DNA of 55,511 nucleotides, taken from assembly GCA_937902315.1 (NCBI GenBank), contig CALGUG010000042.1, positions 1-55,511 on the forward strand, given 5' to 3'. The translations under genes and the position numbers were made by a program. This stretch comes from an uncultured Chloroflexales bacterium (GTDB taxonomy: Bacteria; Chloroflexota; Chloroflexia; Chloroflexales; Chloroflexaceae). The notes beneath the pieces are model-generated. The model worked only from the letters and a program-made list of their open reading frames with translations, searched no databases and had not been told where the DNA came from. This document shows, one piece after another, positions 1 through 7,738 of this stretch; within the stretch, counting starts at the first letter, position 1; each line of letters opens with the position of its first letter.

Positions 1-122
1 GCCTTGCTCCCTTCTCCCGCAATGCGGGAGCTATGCATTAGCCAAAAGTCGTGTCGGCAGCCAAAGGCGATCGTTCGCATACCATCGCGGGAGTATCCTT
101 GAGAGCACAGAACTCAGAGAGC

Positions 123-157
123 TTGTATGCGATTTCGCGTAGCGAAATCGCATACAA
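123..157. repeat. Perfect 16-bp hairpin with GTA loop
   Basis: Arms 123-138 and 142-157 are exact reverse complements and enclose the loop GTA. The core TGCGATTTCGC / CGAAATCGCA is shared with the hairpin at 52911-52945 inside a MITE, which suggests a dispersed hairpin module. Confidence 0.85.
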
Positions 158-169
158 CATCAACATTCA

Positions 170-345
170 CCCCCTCGCCCGCAGTGCGGGAGAGGGGGCC
201 GGGGGGTGAGGACAGATAACGCTGACCGTATGTTGATTTGTGGCTAATGTACAGCAATGCTGGAAAAGGGCTGGGGATGAGGGCCTGCTAGCCCACCTGG
301 TAGCCGTAGGCGGACGCGCTTGGAACTGCATGGGAGCTAGCAGCC
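170..345 (+). repeat. GC-hairpin/REP composite element, copy 1
   Basis: It starts with a CCCCCTCGCCCGC-AGT-GCGGGaGAGGGGG hairpin (170-198, one mismatch), followed by GGGGGGTGAGG-CAGATAACGCTGACC and an ATGTACAG segment, and ends in the REP core at 301-318. It is nearly the same as 6280-6462 and, inverted, 55370-55511. Confidence 0.8.
301..318 (+). repeat. REP-like core, copy 1
   Basis: TAGCCGTAGGCGGACGCG; contains the hairpin GCC-GTA-GGC. One of 11 copies in the window. Confidence 0.85.
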
Positions 346-573
346 TTTTCGCCAATCTGATGCGACACATGGTGCTTGTCGAGTTATACCAAAAAGGCGC
401 ACCCTGCGACAGGCTCAGGGTACGCTGGTAGGCTTGATGGCACTGCATCGCGCGAGGTGAAAGAGGCCCCAAAACGCACGATTAAGTTGTTGAAGATACT
501 CATCACAGCGCGGTGAGATGGTGTACAATAGCAGGTAGCAATACTCGATTCTAGACGTGAATGGATAACCACA

Positions 574-1548
574 ATGTTCAGACGACTCTTTGGCCGTGGC
601 CAAGACGCACCGCGTACCCAAGAAGAAGCAAATGAGGAAGAGCGCAAGGTCGAACAGGCCACTGCAAAAGCGCGCCAAGGCTTCTTTGGCCAGATCGCCA
701 GCCTTTTTGCCAACGATGATCCCATTACCGATGAACTGTGGGACGATCTTGAAGCGCTGTTGATTCAGGCCGACGTGGGTGTCGAAACCACGACCTATCT
801 TGTAAACCGTACCAAGGACCGCACCATTCGCTATGGCACCAAACGCGCCCGCGAAGCCAAAGAGATGCTCAAGGCCGAGATGGTTTCGGTCTTTCAAGAA
901 TATGCCGGTCGCCCTCCAGTTCAAGCCAAACCCTACATTATTTTGGTGGTCGGTGTAAACGGGGCAGGCAAAACCACACTGATCGGTAAACTGGCCCACC
1001 GCTACCGCGTTCAGTTCGGCAAAAAGGTCTTGCTGGCGGCTGGCGATACCTTCCGCGCCGCTGCGACCGAACAGCTCGAAACCTGGGCCGAGCGAGCCGG
1101 TGTGCCGATCATTACGAAGGGTCAAGGCGCTGATGCAGGTGCAGTGGTCTACGAGGCGCTCGATGCAGCCATCGAGCAGGATGTCGATGTGCTGATTATC
1201 GATACTGCTGGGCGTCTGCAAGCCAAATTCAACCTTATGAAAGAGCTGGAAAAGCTCACCAACATCATCCGCCGTCGCGTGCCCGATGCGCCTCACGAGG
1301 TCTTGCTCGTGATCGACGCAACCACCGGCCAAAACGGTGTGTTGCAAGCCAAAGCCTTCATGCAAGCGTCTGGTGTCACCGATGTAGCGGTCACTAAGCT
1401 TGACGGCACCGCCAAAGGTGGTATCGCCTTTGCGATCGCTCAAGATATCGAACGTCCTATTCGGTATATCGGAACAGGCGAGAAGATTAGCGATCTCGCG
1501 CTCTTCGACTCGCAGTCGTTCGTGGACTCGCTCTTTGCTGATGACTAA
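574..1548 (+). CDS. ftsY: Signal recognition particle receptor FtsY
   Basis: FtsY is the SRP receptor GTPase that docks ribosome-SRP complexes at the cytoplasmic membrane for co-translational insertion of membrane proteins. The 324-residue protein has a short charged acidic A region (about 1-50), the helical N domain (about 50-115) and the G domain. Visible motifs are P-loop GVNGAGKTT (127-135), DTFRAAA (158-164), DTAGR (210-214), TKLDG (274-278) and the closing GTGEKISDL (300-308). The A domain is short compared with enterobacterial FtsY, as in many non-proteobacterial forms. The last motif separates it from Ffh, and no M domain follows. It leads a co-directional run; a zinc-ribbon gene begins 12 nt after its stop. 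Confidence 0.97.
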   Translation: MFRRLFGRGQDAPRTQEEANEEERKVEQATAKARQGFFGQIASLFANDDPITDELWDDLEALLIQADVGVETTTYLVNRTKDRTIRYGTKRAREAKEMLKAEMVSVFQEYAGRPPVQAKPYIILVVGVNGAGKTTLIGKLAHRYRVQFGKKVLLAAGDTFRAAATEQLETWAERAGVPIITKGQGADAGAVVYEALDAAIEQDVDVLIIDTAGRLQAKFNLMKELEKLTNIIRRRVPDAPHEVLLVIDATTGQNGVLQAKAFMQASGVTDVAVTKLDGTAKGGIAFAIAQDIERPIRYIGTGEKISDLALFDSQSFVDSLFADD

Positions 1549-1560
1549 AGGAAGAGAACC

Positions 1561-1767
1561 ATGACCATCGCTTTCGCCCAGTGCCCGGTTTGCAAACAAA
1601 AACTCGCCTTGCAGAGCTATATGCAAGTTGTGGGCACCCGTTTTGTCTGTGCCAACCCAAATTGCGATACGAACATCAAGGTTACAAGCACTAATCCCTT
1701 AAAGATCGAGCTTCTGCCCGTGAGCGAGACTCGCGACGCCGATGCTCGCCCCGAATCGTATGGTTAA
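1561..1767 (+). CDS. LysW-like zinc ribbon protein
   Basis: This is a small 68-residue protein with one zinc ribbon: Cys8-Pro-Val-Cys11 and Cys30...Cys35. The layout (CPVC, about 18 residues, a second Cys pair, then 'NPLKIELL') resembles the LysW amino-group carrier family. However, the C-terminal EDWGE tail that carries the substrate glutamate in LysW is absent, so a carrier role is not supported. A GGAAGAG ribosome-binding site precedes the ATG. The gene lies 12 nt after ftsY and overlaps the next gene, so the three are probably co-transcribed. Function unknown; nucleic-acid or protein binding through the ribbon is possible. Confidence 0.75.
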   Translation: MTIAFAQCPVCKQKLALQSYMQVVGTRFVCANPNCDTNIKVTSTNPLKIELLPVSETRDADARPESYG

Positions 1768-2221
1768 TCACAGGCTGGCGAGAAGTGATCGCCCGCTGTT
1801 GGCTGGGGTGCGCAGCTGCTATCGGTTCGCTGCGCACCTGCTTCTGCTGTTCGCGTCGCTGCTGCTCTCGGGCTGTCTGTTGATCTCTGGCGAACAAAGC
1901 GCCCAAGACACCCAAGTGGCTGGCGGCAACCTCAGCACCACCTTTGTAAGTGCTGAAGGCAGCGAGAAGCGCTTTTTTGAGATCGGCGGCGAGGAGCGCT
2001 ACATCCATGTGATCGGCATCGTCTCGGTGAGATCGGGCGATCTCGGCATCGATCTGCTCGATGAAACCGGCTCGGTGCTCTTCTCGATCAACAGTCGCCC
2101 CGGCGAGTCGATCACCCGTAGCGGGCGTGTCAAGATCGATCAAGAAGGCCGCTTAAACTATCAGATTCGTGCCCTAGGAGCGCGCGACGGCATGTTCCAA
2201 CTGCTCTACCAAGAGGAGTAG
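1742..2221 (+). CDS. Predicted small lipoprotein
   Basis: The 159-residue product has a hydrophobic stretch LLLLFASLLLSGC with a good lipobox ending at Cys45, so it is probably lipid-anchored outside the membrane. The mature part (about 115 residues) is beta-rich and may be a single beta-sandwich similar to bacterial pre-peptidase or CUB-like folds, with 'LGIDLLDETGSVLFSI' as the clearest strand pair; this is only an impression. No family is recognised. The start is uncertain: ATG 1742 overlaps the upstream gene by 26 nt, ATG 1760 by 8 nt, and neither has a clear ribosome-binding site. Overlap suggests translational coupling to the zinc-ribbon gene. Confidence 0.7.
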   Translation: MLAPNRMVNHRLARSDRPLLAGVRSCYRFAAHLLLLFASLLLSGCLLISGEQSAQDTQVAGGNLSTTFVSAEGSEKRFFEIGGEERYIHVIGIVSVRSGDLGIDLLDETGSVLFSINSRPGESITRSGRVKIDQEGRLNYQIRALGARDGMFQLLYQEE

Positions 2222-2272
2222 GAACAGGGCCACAAGCACGCAACGGTGCGTGATCTCCTGAGCCACACAGAT

Positions 2273-3475
2273 ATGATTGAGCAAACTAGGCTTGTGATCG
2301 TAGCCGATGATCTGACGGGTGCCGCCGATAGCGCTGCGCGCTGTTATGGCGCAGGTCTGCCCGCGTCGGTGATTGTGGCTGCGCCCCAAGCGCTTCCGCC
2401 GGGCTGTCTGGCCTGCAGCAGCGACTCGCGCTACCTTAGCCCGCAGCAGGCCAGCCAACAGATTCACAAGCTGCTCGCACAGCTTACACCCCTGAGCACA
2501 CCCAACACCGTTTGGTACAAAAAGATTGACTCGACCCTGCGCGGCAACCTCGGCAGCGAACTCGACGCCATGCTCGATGCGGTCGGGGCGCCCTGCGCGA
2601 TCATCTGCCCCAGCTTTCCGGCCCAAAAACGCGGCCTGCAAGCCGGGCGCTTAGTCGCGCCAGTCAGTCCAGCGCACGGCAGTGATCTGCCAAGCTTGTT
2701 AGCTTCTCAAAGCCGCGAACAGGTCGGCCTGATCGAACTTGAGCAGGTGCGGGCCGGAGAACAAGCCTTGGTCGCCAGCTTGAGCCAACACTTCGCGGCT
2801 GGCGAGCGCCTGATCGTGATCGACGCCCTCAGCGAAGCCGACCTTGCCACGATCTGCGCGGCCCAAGCCCGTGCGCTGCCCCAAGCCTTGTTGTGTGGAA
2901 GCGCAGGTTTGGTCGGCGCGCTGGCCGCCCGTTTCGCGGGCAGCTTCCAGCCCAGCAATCCAAACCACTTGCCGCCCGCAGGCGACGCCCTTGTGGTAGT
3001 CGGCAGCGCTAGCACCATGGCTCAGCGCCAGATCGAAGCAGCCCGCACAGTCTGCCATAGCTATCGCCTCGATCAGCTTACAACGCTCGACAAGCACTTC
3101 GAGCTAAGCGGCGACCTCTTGCTGCACCTACCAGTTCCTGCCCCTGACCTCGCGCTCGATGGTCCCGTCGCCCGCGCCGAAGCCGACAAGCTGGCCCAAG
3201 CGACCCTTCAACTGTTTGAAGCCAAACAGCCCGATCTGCTGCTGCTCGTTGGCGGCGATACCGCCCAAGCGGTGCTGGGCCGTTTAGGCTTGCACAAACT
3301 CGATGTGGTGCGCGAACTCTTGCCGGGTATGCCGCTCGCCACAGCTCAACTGCCCGACGGACGCTCGCTGCAGATCATCCTCAAAGCGGGCAACCACGGT
3401 GAGCCAAACAGCCTCGTCGATCTGCTGAACGCTGTACGTCAGCCCGTCGCCACCACTTGCTCTGAAGCTATCTAA
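2273..3475 (+). CDS. Four-carbon acid sugar kinase (DUF1537/DtnK-OtnK family)
   Basis: Members phosphorylate D-threonate, D-erythronate or related four-carbon acid sugars at O4. The N-terminal domain opens with VIVADDLTGAADS (residues 8-20), the family signature. The C-terminal nucleotide-binding domain has LLLVGGDTAQAVLG and ILKAGNHGEPNSLVDLL. ATG 2273 was chosen because it puts the DDLTGAAD motif at the usual distance from the N terminus; an in-frame GTG at 2246 would add nine residues. Length is about 400 residues, normal for the family. The adjacent PdxA homologue, 12 nt downstream, is the usual partner: the kinase makes the 4-phospho acid, which the PdxA2-type enzyme oxidises and decarboxylates to dihydroxyacetone phosphate. 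The exact substrate cannot be read from sequence. Confidence 0.88.
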   Translation: MIEQTRLVIVADDLTGAADSAARCYGAGLPASVIVAAPQALPPGCLACSSDSRYLSPQQASQQIHKLLAQLTPLSTPNTVWYKKIDSTLRGNLGSELDAMLDAVGAPCAIICPSFPAQKRGLQAGRLVAPVSPAHGSDLPSLLASQSREQVGLIELEQVRAGEQALVASLSQHFAAGERLIVIDALSEADLATICAAQARALPQALLCGSAGLVGALAARFAGSFQPSNPNHLPPAGDALVVVGSASTMAQRQIEAARTVCHSYRLDQLTTLDKHFELSGDLLLHLPVPAPDLALDGPVARAEADKLAQATLQLFEAKQPDLLLLVGGDTAQAVLGRLGLHKLDVVRELLPGMPLATAQLPDGRSLQIILKAGNHGEPNSLVDLLNAVRQPVATTCSEAI

Positions 3476-3487
3476 AAAGAGGTTTCT

Positions 3488-4501
3488 ATGTCTCTCCCAC
3501 TGCTTGCTCTTACATTGGGTGACCCTGCCGGAATCGGACCCGAGGTGGTCTTAAAAGCCCTGTCGCACCCCGAGATCTTCACGGTCTGCCGCCCGGTGAT
3601 TTTGGGCGACCGCCGTATCCTCGAACGGGCCGCCCAAGTGAACGAACAGCCTTTGCCCAACTTCGTTGAGCTCGATCCCGAGCTTTCGAGCGAGCCTAAA
3701 CCCAATCAGATCGGCCTTATCGATCTCCACAACGCCGATCCGCGCCAAATCCCCTTCGGCCTCTCCTGCGCTGCGGGCGGCAAAGCAGCCGTCGAATATG
3801 TGCTGCTCGGCTGCGACCTTGCGCTGGACAACAAGGTGGCTGGCATCGTGACCGCGCCGCTCAACAAAGCGGGCATGCACTTGGCTGGCTATAACTTCCC
3901 GGGCCACACCGAACTGCTGGCGGCTCGCTGCAAATCGGGCAAGGTCAGCATGCTTTTGGTCGGGCCACAGTTGCGGGTCGTGCACGTTAGCACCCATGTC
4001 TCGCTGCCCCAAGCCATCGAGCTAGTGCAACGTGATCGTATCCTCGAAGTGATCGGCCTGGCCTATCGCTCTTGCCACGCCTTGGGCATTCACGAGCCAC
4101 GCATCGCGGTCGCAGGCCTCAACCCCCACGCGGGCGAGGGCGGCCTGTTTGGCGACCACGAGGCGCGCGAGATTCAGCCCGCCATCGATGAAGCGCGCAA
4201 ACGCGGTCTGCATGTCAGCGATCCTCAACCGCCCGACACGGTCTTTTTGCGAGCGGTCAAAGGGCATTACGACATCGTGGTGGCCATGTACCACGATCAG
4301 GGCCATATCCCCATGAAGTTGCTGGCCTTCGACAGCGGCGTAAACGTCAGCATCGGCCTGCCGATTATCCGCACCTCGGTCGATCACGGCACAGCCTTCG
4401 ATATCGCAGGCCAAGGTATCGCTAGTGAAAACAGCATGTGCGAAGCTATCAAGGTCGCGGCCCAAATGGCTAGAGCTAAACATGCAGCTCAGACGGCCTA
4501 A
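3488..4501 (+). CDS. PdxA2-type 4-phosphate dehydrogenase
   Basis: The 337-residue protein belongs to the PdxA family of NAD-dependent, metal-dependent 4-hydroxythreonine-4-phosphate dehydrogenases. It starts with LALTLGDPAGIGPEV, has GHTE (139-142), and carries the three metal ligands expected of the family: His170 (VSTH), His214 (NPHAGEGG) and His269 (MYHDQGH). The NVSIGLPIIRTSVDHGTAFDIAG stretch is also typical. AGAGG precedes the ATG. Because it directly follows a four-carbon acid sugar kinase, I infer a PdxA2 role (oxidative decarboxylation of 4-phospho-D-threonate/erythronate to dihydroxyacetone phosphate) rather than pyridoxal phosphate synthesis. Both reactions share the same fold, so classical PdxA is the alternative. 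Confidence 0.9.
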   Translation: MSLPLLALTLGDPAGIGPEVVLKALSHPEIFTVCRPVILGDRRILERAAQVNEQPLPNFVELDPELSSEPKPNQIGLIDLHNADPRQIPFGLSCAAGGKAAVEYVLLGCDLALDNKVAGIVTAPLNKAGMHLAGYNFPGHTELLAARCKSGKVSMLLVGPQLRVVHVSTHVSLPQAIELVQRDRILEVIGLAYRSCHALGIHEPRIAVAGLNPHAGEGGLFGDHEAREIQPAIDEARKRGLHVSDPQPPDTVFLRAVKGHYDIVVAMYHDQGHIPMKLLAFDSGVNVSIGLPIIRTSVDHGTAFDIAGQGIASENSMCEAIKVAAQMARAKHAAQTA

Positions 4502-4534
4502 AAGATGAGCCAAGCTTGCCCTTTTGGACAGGGG

Positions 4535-4572
4535 ACTTTCGAAAGTTTTTACTTGACAAAGTCTTTATAAAG
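4535..4572 (+). promoter_or_regulatory. Two short palindromes around the sufR-like promoter
   Basis: ACTTTCGAAAGT (4535-4546) lies just upstream of the -35 box, and CTTTATAAAG (4563-4572) sits between -35 and -10. Both are perfect palindromes, placed where a repressor would act. Autoregulation by the downstream SufR-like protein is an inference. The CAAC-N6-GTTG site known for cyanobacterial SufR was not found. Confidence 0.4.
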
Positions 4573-4581
4573 CGTTATACT
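4553..4581 (+). promoter_or_regulatory. Sigma-70-type promoter for the sufR-like gene
   Basis: TTGACA (4553-4558), 17 bp, TATACT (4576-4581): an almost perfect consensus about 50 bp before the ATG. It starts a new transcription unit after pdxA2. Confidence 0.85.
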
Positions 4582-4635
4582 CCCAACAACTTAGTAGTGG
4601 TTAGGCTTATAACAGCTATTCTAGAATGAAGCGTT

Positions 4636-5268
4636 ATGGAAATCGAGCGTAAAGAACAAGGAACAACTCGTTCAGCGATCATTAATCTCTTGCGTCGTCA
4701 GGGGCAAATGACAGCTGGCGAGTTGAGCGATGCGCTCGACATCGGCGCGGTTGGTGTACGTCAGCACCTTGCACTGCTCGAACGAGATGGTCTCGTGAGC
4801 GTGGCAGGCGTGCGGCGCGGTGTTGGACGCCCCAGCAACCTCTACGCCCTTACCGATCAAGCAGATAAACTCTTCCCCAAACATTACGACCGTTTTGCGG
4901 CTGAAATGATCGGGTATGTAGAGAAAGTTGGTGGAGAAGAAGCTGTTACAGGGCTGTTAGATCGACGTCGTCGCGATCTGTACGAGCGCTACGAGCCGCA
5001 TCTGCGCGGCAAAGAGCGCGAAGAGCAGATCCGCGAGCTCTGTCGCCTGCTCAACGAACAGGGCTATATGTGCGAATACGAACGGTTGCCCGATGGCACG
5101 TTTGTATTGATCGAGCACAACTGTCCAGTTGACTGTATCGCTCGCGAACATCCTCAACTCTGCCGCCAAGAGATCCGTCTCTACGAAGACCTGCTTGGTG
5201 TCCCGCTTCAACGCGACCTTACCATCGCCGAAGGCGAAAACTGTTGTCGCTACCATATCCCAGCCTAA
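4636..5268 (+). CDS. SufR-like iron-sulfur winged-helix regulator
   Basis: The 210-residue protein has an N-terminal winged helix-turn-helix of the DeoR/ArsR type (about 10-75; 'MTAGELSDALDIGAVGVRQHLALLERDGLV', then the wing with GVGRPSNLYALT). The C-terminal part carries Cys163, Cys167, Cys176 and Cys203/Cys204, matching the Fe-S binding C terminus of SufR-family regulators. In cyanobacteria SufR represses the suf operon when its cluster is intact. Here no suf genes are in view. The gene has its own strong promoter with palindromes and is followed by a superoxide dismutase, which suggests sensing of oxidative or iron stress. Control of the dismutase is inferred from neighbourhood only. Confidence 0.85.
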   Translation: MEIERKEQGTTRSAIINLLRRQGQMTAGELSDALDIGAVGVRQHLALLERDGLVSVAGVRRGVGRPSNLYALTDQADKLFPKHYDRFAAEMIGYVEKVGGEEAVTGLLDRRRRDLYERYEPHLRGKEREEQIRELCRLLNEQGYMCEYERLPDGTFVLIEHNCPVDCIAREHPQLCRQEIRLYEDLLGVPLQRDLTIAEGENCCRYHIPA

Positions 5269-5400
5269 TCACATCTTTCTCGCTTTCTCCCACTACTTGT
5301 TGGTGCAGTACATAGACAATGTTCTTGTCGGTCCCTCTGCTGAAAGCCCTTGTTGGTTTTCAGTTTGTGTATCCTTTCCTGTATAAAATGGAGGAACATC

Positions 5401-6009
5401 ATGGCTTTTGAACTTCCGCCGTTGCCTTATGATTACGCTTCGCTTGAGCCGACCATCGACACCCTGACGATGCAGATCCACCACGATAAGCACCACGCTG
5501 CTTACGTGAACAACCTCAACGCAGCTATCAAGGACTACGCCGATATCGCTAACAAGGACATCGTTGATATTCTGAAGAACATCAACGACGTTCCCGAAGC
5601 GATCCGCACCGCAGTTCGCAACAACGGTGGTGGCCACGCCAACCACACCCTCTTCTGGAATACACTGAGCGGCAACGGCGGTCAGCCGAGCGGCGCTCTA
5701 GCAGCTGCTATCAACTCGACCTTCGGCGACCTAGCTTCGCTGCAAGAGAAGATCAGCGACGCTGGCGTCAAGCGCTTCGGTAGCGGCTGGGCTTGGCTGG
5801 TTGTCGACAACGGCAAGCTGGTCGTCACCAGCACCGCCAACCAAGACAGCCCCTACATGGACGGCCAGATCCCGATCTTCGGTATCGACGTTTGGGAGCA
5901 CGCTTACTACCTCAAGTACCAGAACCGCCGCCCCGACTACCTGAAGGAGATCTGGAAGGTCGTCAACTGGGCAGTGGTCGGCGAGAACTACGAGAAGGCC
6001 ATCGGCTAG
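5401..6009 (+). CDS. sodA: Superoxide dismutase, Mn/Fe family (Mn-type)
   Basis: Converts superoxide to oxygen and hydrogen peroxide in the cytosol; no signal peptide is present. The start ATG 5401 is preceded by a strong GGAGGA site and gives the canonical MAFELPPLPYDY N terminus; a longer frame from 5350 is not credible. Metal ligands are His27, His82 (NHTLFW), Asp163 and His167 (DVWEHAYY). The NQDSP motif (Gln148) is the Mn-type signature, so manganese or cambialistic use is likely. At 202 residues it is full length. It has its own terminator (6028-6065) and lies 132 bp after the SufR-like regulator. Confidence 0.96.
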   Translation: MAFELPPLPYDYASLEPTIDTLTMQIHHDKHHAAYVNNLNAAIKDYADIANKDIVDILKNINDVPEAIRTAVRNNGGGHANHTLFWNTLSGNGGQPSGALAAAINSTFGDLASLQEKISDAGVKRFGSGWAWLVVDNGKLVVTSTANQDSPYMDGQIPIFGIDVWEHAYYLKYQNRRPDYLKEIWKVVNWAVVGENYEKAIG

Positions 6010-6027
6010 TTTCTAACTTGCTGATAC

Positions 6028-6065
6028 AAAAAGACGGTGAGGCATTACGCTTCACCGTCTTTTTT
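6028..6065 (+). terminator. Rho-independent terminator of sodA
   Basis: AAAAAGACGGTGA (6028-6040) pairs with TCACCGTCTTTTT (6052-6064), giving a 13-bp stem with a T tract. Confidence 0.9.
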
Positions 6066-6138
6066 ATTGCCATAGCACATCTGCTTGATCACTTCAACGC
6101 TTTGGCGTCATGGTCCTTACCTTCCATTCATTCCTCAG

Positions 6139-6156
6139 CGCGTCCGCCTTCGGCTA
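6139..6156 (-). repeat. REP-like core, copy 2 (inverted)
   Basis: Reverse complement of TAGCCGAAGGCGGACGCG; GAA loop variant. Flanking bases match the copies at 38263 and 55393. Confidence 0.85.
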
Positions 6157-6190
6157 TCAACATCCCTACCTCCCATTCAGGCTATCGCCT

Positions 6191-6234
6191 CGCAGCTTGC
6201 GCTGCGACCTGCTTGCTGCGCGCAGCAAGCAGGT
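6191..6234. repeat. Two adjacent perfect palindromes
   Basis: CGCAGC-TTGC-GCTGCG (6191-6206) is followed at once by a loopless 28-bp perfect palindrome (6207-6234; arms ACCTGCTTGCTGCG / CGCAGCAAGCAGGT). Confidence 0.85.
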
Positions 6235-6279
6235 GCAAACGCTACCCTCTCGCCGTCGAACGCCGAGCGCTGCCTCGCT

Positions 6280-6462
6280 CCCCCTCGCCCGCAGTGCGGG
6301 CGAGGGGGCCGGGGGGTGAGGGCAGATAACGCTGACCGTATGTCGATTTGTGGGTAATGTACAGCTCCCGCATTGCGGAAGAAGGGTTGGGGATGAGGAG
6401 CAGCTAGCCCATTTGATAGCCGAAGGCGGACGCGCTACAAGCCGAATGAGAGCTAGAAGCGT
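6280..6462 (+). repeat. GC-hairpin/REP composite element, copy 2
   Basis: It begins with a perfect 13-bp stem CCCCCTCGCCCGC / GCGGGCGAGGGGG around AGT (6280-6308), continues with GGGGGGTGAGGGCAGATAACG, and ends with the REP core at 6417-6434 and AGCTAGAAGCG. It matches 170-345 over nearly its full length. Confidence 0.85.
6417..6434 (+). repeat. REP-like core, copy 3
   Basis: TAGCCGAAGGCGGACGCG, GAA loop variant, at the end of the composite element. Confidence 0.85.
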
Positions 6463-6549
6463 CAACGCCAACGTTTTATAACAAAAGAGCAGACTCGCGA
6501 CAGAAAGTGTATGCTTGCGACACAAAGGGGCGGTTCGGCTCGCCAAAAC

Positions 6550-6589
6550 AAAAGCTCTCGTTGTGCCTGCACACAGACGAGAGCTTTTT
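6550..6589 (-). terminator. Terminator of the SIS-domain gene
   Basis: AAAAGCTCTCGT (6550-6561) and ACGAGAGCTTTTT (6577-6589) form a 12-bp stem 29 bp beyond the minus-strand stop; the symmetric T/A tracts could also work on the plus strand. Confidence 0.8.
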
Positions 6590-6617
6590 GATGAGTCAAA
6601 AGAGTGGATGAGGCGGT

Positions 6618-7661
6618 TTATTCGACCGTGGTAACTTTGCCGCCGTGCAAGAATTTGCCTGCCTCGAAGCCGATGCGCTTGGCGATCGTGAGTGAGAGCA
6701 CATGCATGGGCAGAATCTCGACCAGCGGGCGGGCGATCTCATCGACTTGAGGGATCTTGATCCACTGCACGCCTTCGGCTTGGGGCGCGTCGCAGCCGAT
6801 CCAAACCGCGCGACCACCTGCGGCGACCACATCGCGCGCGAGGCGACGATTGAGTTCGACCGTCTTCTTGGCACCTTGGAAGACGAGCACGGTGATACCT
6901 TCGCGCACGATCTCGAAGGGGCCGTGGCGGAAGCTGGCTACACTCATACCGTGGGCGTGGTACTTGGTCGATTCTTTGATCACCAGCGCGCCGTTGGTGG
7001 TAGCCGCCATCGAGCTACCGCGTCCGGTTACAATCAGCGGCTTGGCTTCGCCGATAATCGTATCGTACTGATCGCGCAGCTCAAACAGATCGCTCAAGAA
7101 CTCGGCCATTTTGTCGCTGGCGTCTTTGAGCGAGGCATGCACAGCGGGCAGCTCGGCGGGCGCGCTGATCTGAGCGCCCAGCAAAAGCCCAGCCGCGATG
7201 GTGGTGACAAAGGTTTTGCAGCCCACCGTGTACTCGTCGCCAGCTTGAGTTAGCAGCACAACATCGGCCTGCAGCGCTAGGGGGCTATCGGGCGTATTGG
7301 TGATAGCAACGCGCGAAATGCCGCTAGTCGCCTCCAGCAGCATCACGATCTCGACGCTGCTGCCCGACTGCGAGGCGATCACCAAGAGCGTATCGGGAGT
7401 GATCAGCGGCAGTTGATAGTGCAACAGCTCGCTCGCTTCGACCGACATGACGGGCAAGCCAGCCTGAGCCAGCATATAGTGCAAAGGCATCAACGCGCTG
7501 AACGAAGCTCCCATACCGGTCAAAACGATCCGGCTCCAAGATCGGCTGGCCCAGAGCGCTGCAACATTCCGAAGGCTTGGGCTAGTGGGAGAGAGGCTCT
7601 CCAGGGTGGCTCGCATGGCCGCTGGCTGGGCCTGAAGATCCTCGATATAACGATTGGTCAT
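6618..7661 (-). CDS. GlmS-like double-SIS sugar isomerase without glutaminase domain
   Basis: The 347-residue protein has two sugar isomerase (SIS) domains related to the isomerase half of glucosamine-6-phosphate synthase. Motifs are GMGASFSA and SQSGSSVE (first SIS), GRGSSMAAT and ALVIKESTKYHAHGMSVASFRHGP (second SIS), and the GlmS-like terminal TVE. The N-terminal Ntn glutaminase domain of GlmS is missing, so ammonia cannot come from glutamine in the same chain. It may act as an amino-sugar phosphate deaminase/isomerase (AgaS or FrlB-like). The start at 7661 is set by GAGGAG just upstream; an in-frame start ten codons earlier lacks such a site. It follows tsaB on the same strand. Confidence 0.85.
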   Translation of the reverse strand: MTNRYIEDLQAQPAAMRATLESLSPTSPSLRNVAALWASRSWSRIVLTGMGASFSALMPLHYMLAQAGLPVMSVEASELLHYQLPLITPDTLLVIASQSGSSVEIVMLLEATSGISRVAITNTPDSPLALQADVVLLTQAGDEYTVGCKTFVTTIAAGLLLGAQISAPAELPAVHASLKDASDKMAEFLSDLFELRDQYDTIIGEAKPLIVTGRGSSMAATTNGALVIKESTKYHAHGMSVASFRHGPFEIVREGITVLVFQGAKKTVELNRRLARDVVAAGGRAVWIGCDAPQAEGVQWIKIPQVDEIARPLVEILPMHVLSLTIAKRIGFEAGKFLHGGKVTTVE

Positions 7662-7738
7662 AAGCTCCTCATTTTGAGCAAAAGCGCACACCGATCACCG
7701 ATTATCGGCACGGACAAGATGTTACAGGATATGAATTC

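Larger units (their letters stand above)
1..573. other. Repeat-filled intergenic region upstream of ftsY
   Basis: No convincing gene is seen here; the short frames have no ribosome-binding site and run through repeats. The stretch holds a perfect 16-bp hairpin (123-157), a GC-rich hairpin element (170-345) that recurs at 6280 and inverted at the window end, and a REP core at 301-318. Bases 16-33 also form a short CTCCCGC-AATG-CGGGAG type hairpin related to those elements. A TACAAT hexamer at 524-529 could be the ftsY -10 box, but no good -35 partner is visible. Confidence 0.7.
6010..6617. other. Repeat-rich intergenic region between sodA and the SIS gene
   Basis: No gene is seen. The region carries the sodA terminator, an inverted and a direct REP core (6139-6156 minus, 6417-6434 plus), two perfect palindromes (6191-6206 and 6207-6234), the second GC-hairpin composite (6280-6462) and the SIS-gene terminator (6550-6589). 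Confidence 0.75.

Noticed and set aside
415..1626. A 403-codon open frame on the minus strand opposite ftsY
   Set aside because: It is a mirror frame of ftsY with no family motifs and no ribosome-binding site; ftsY is unmistakable.
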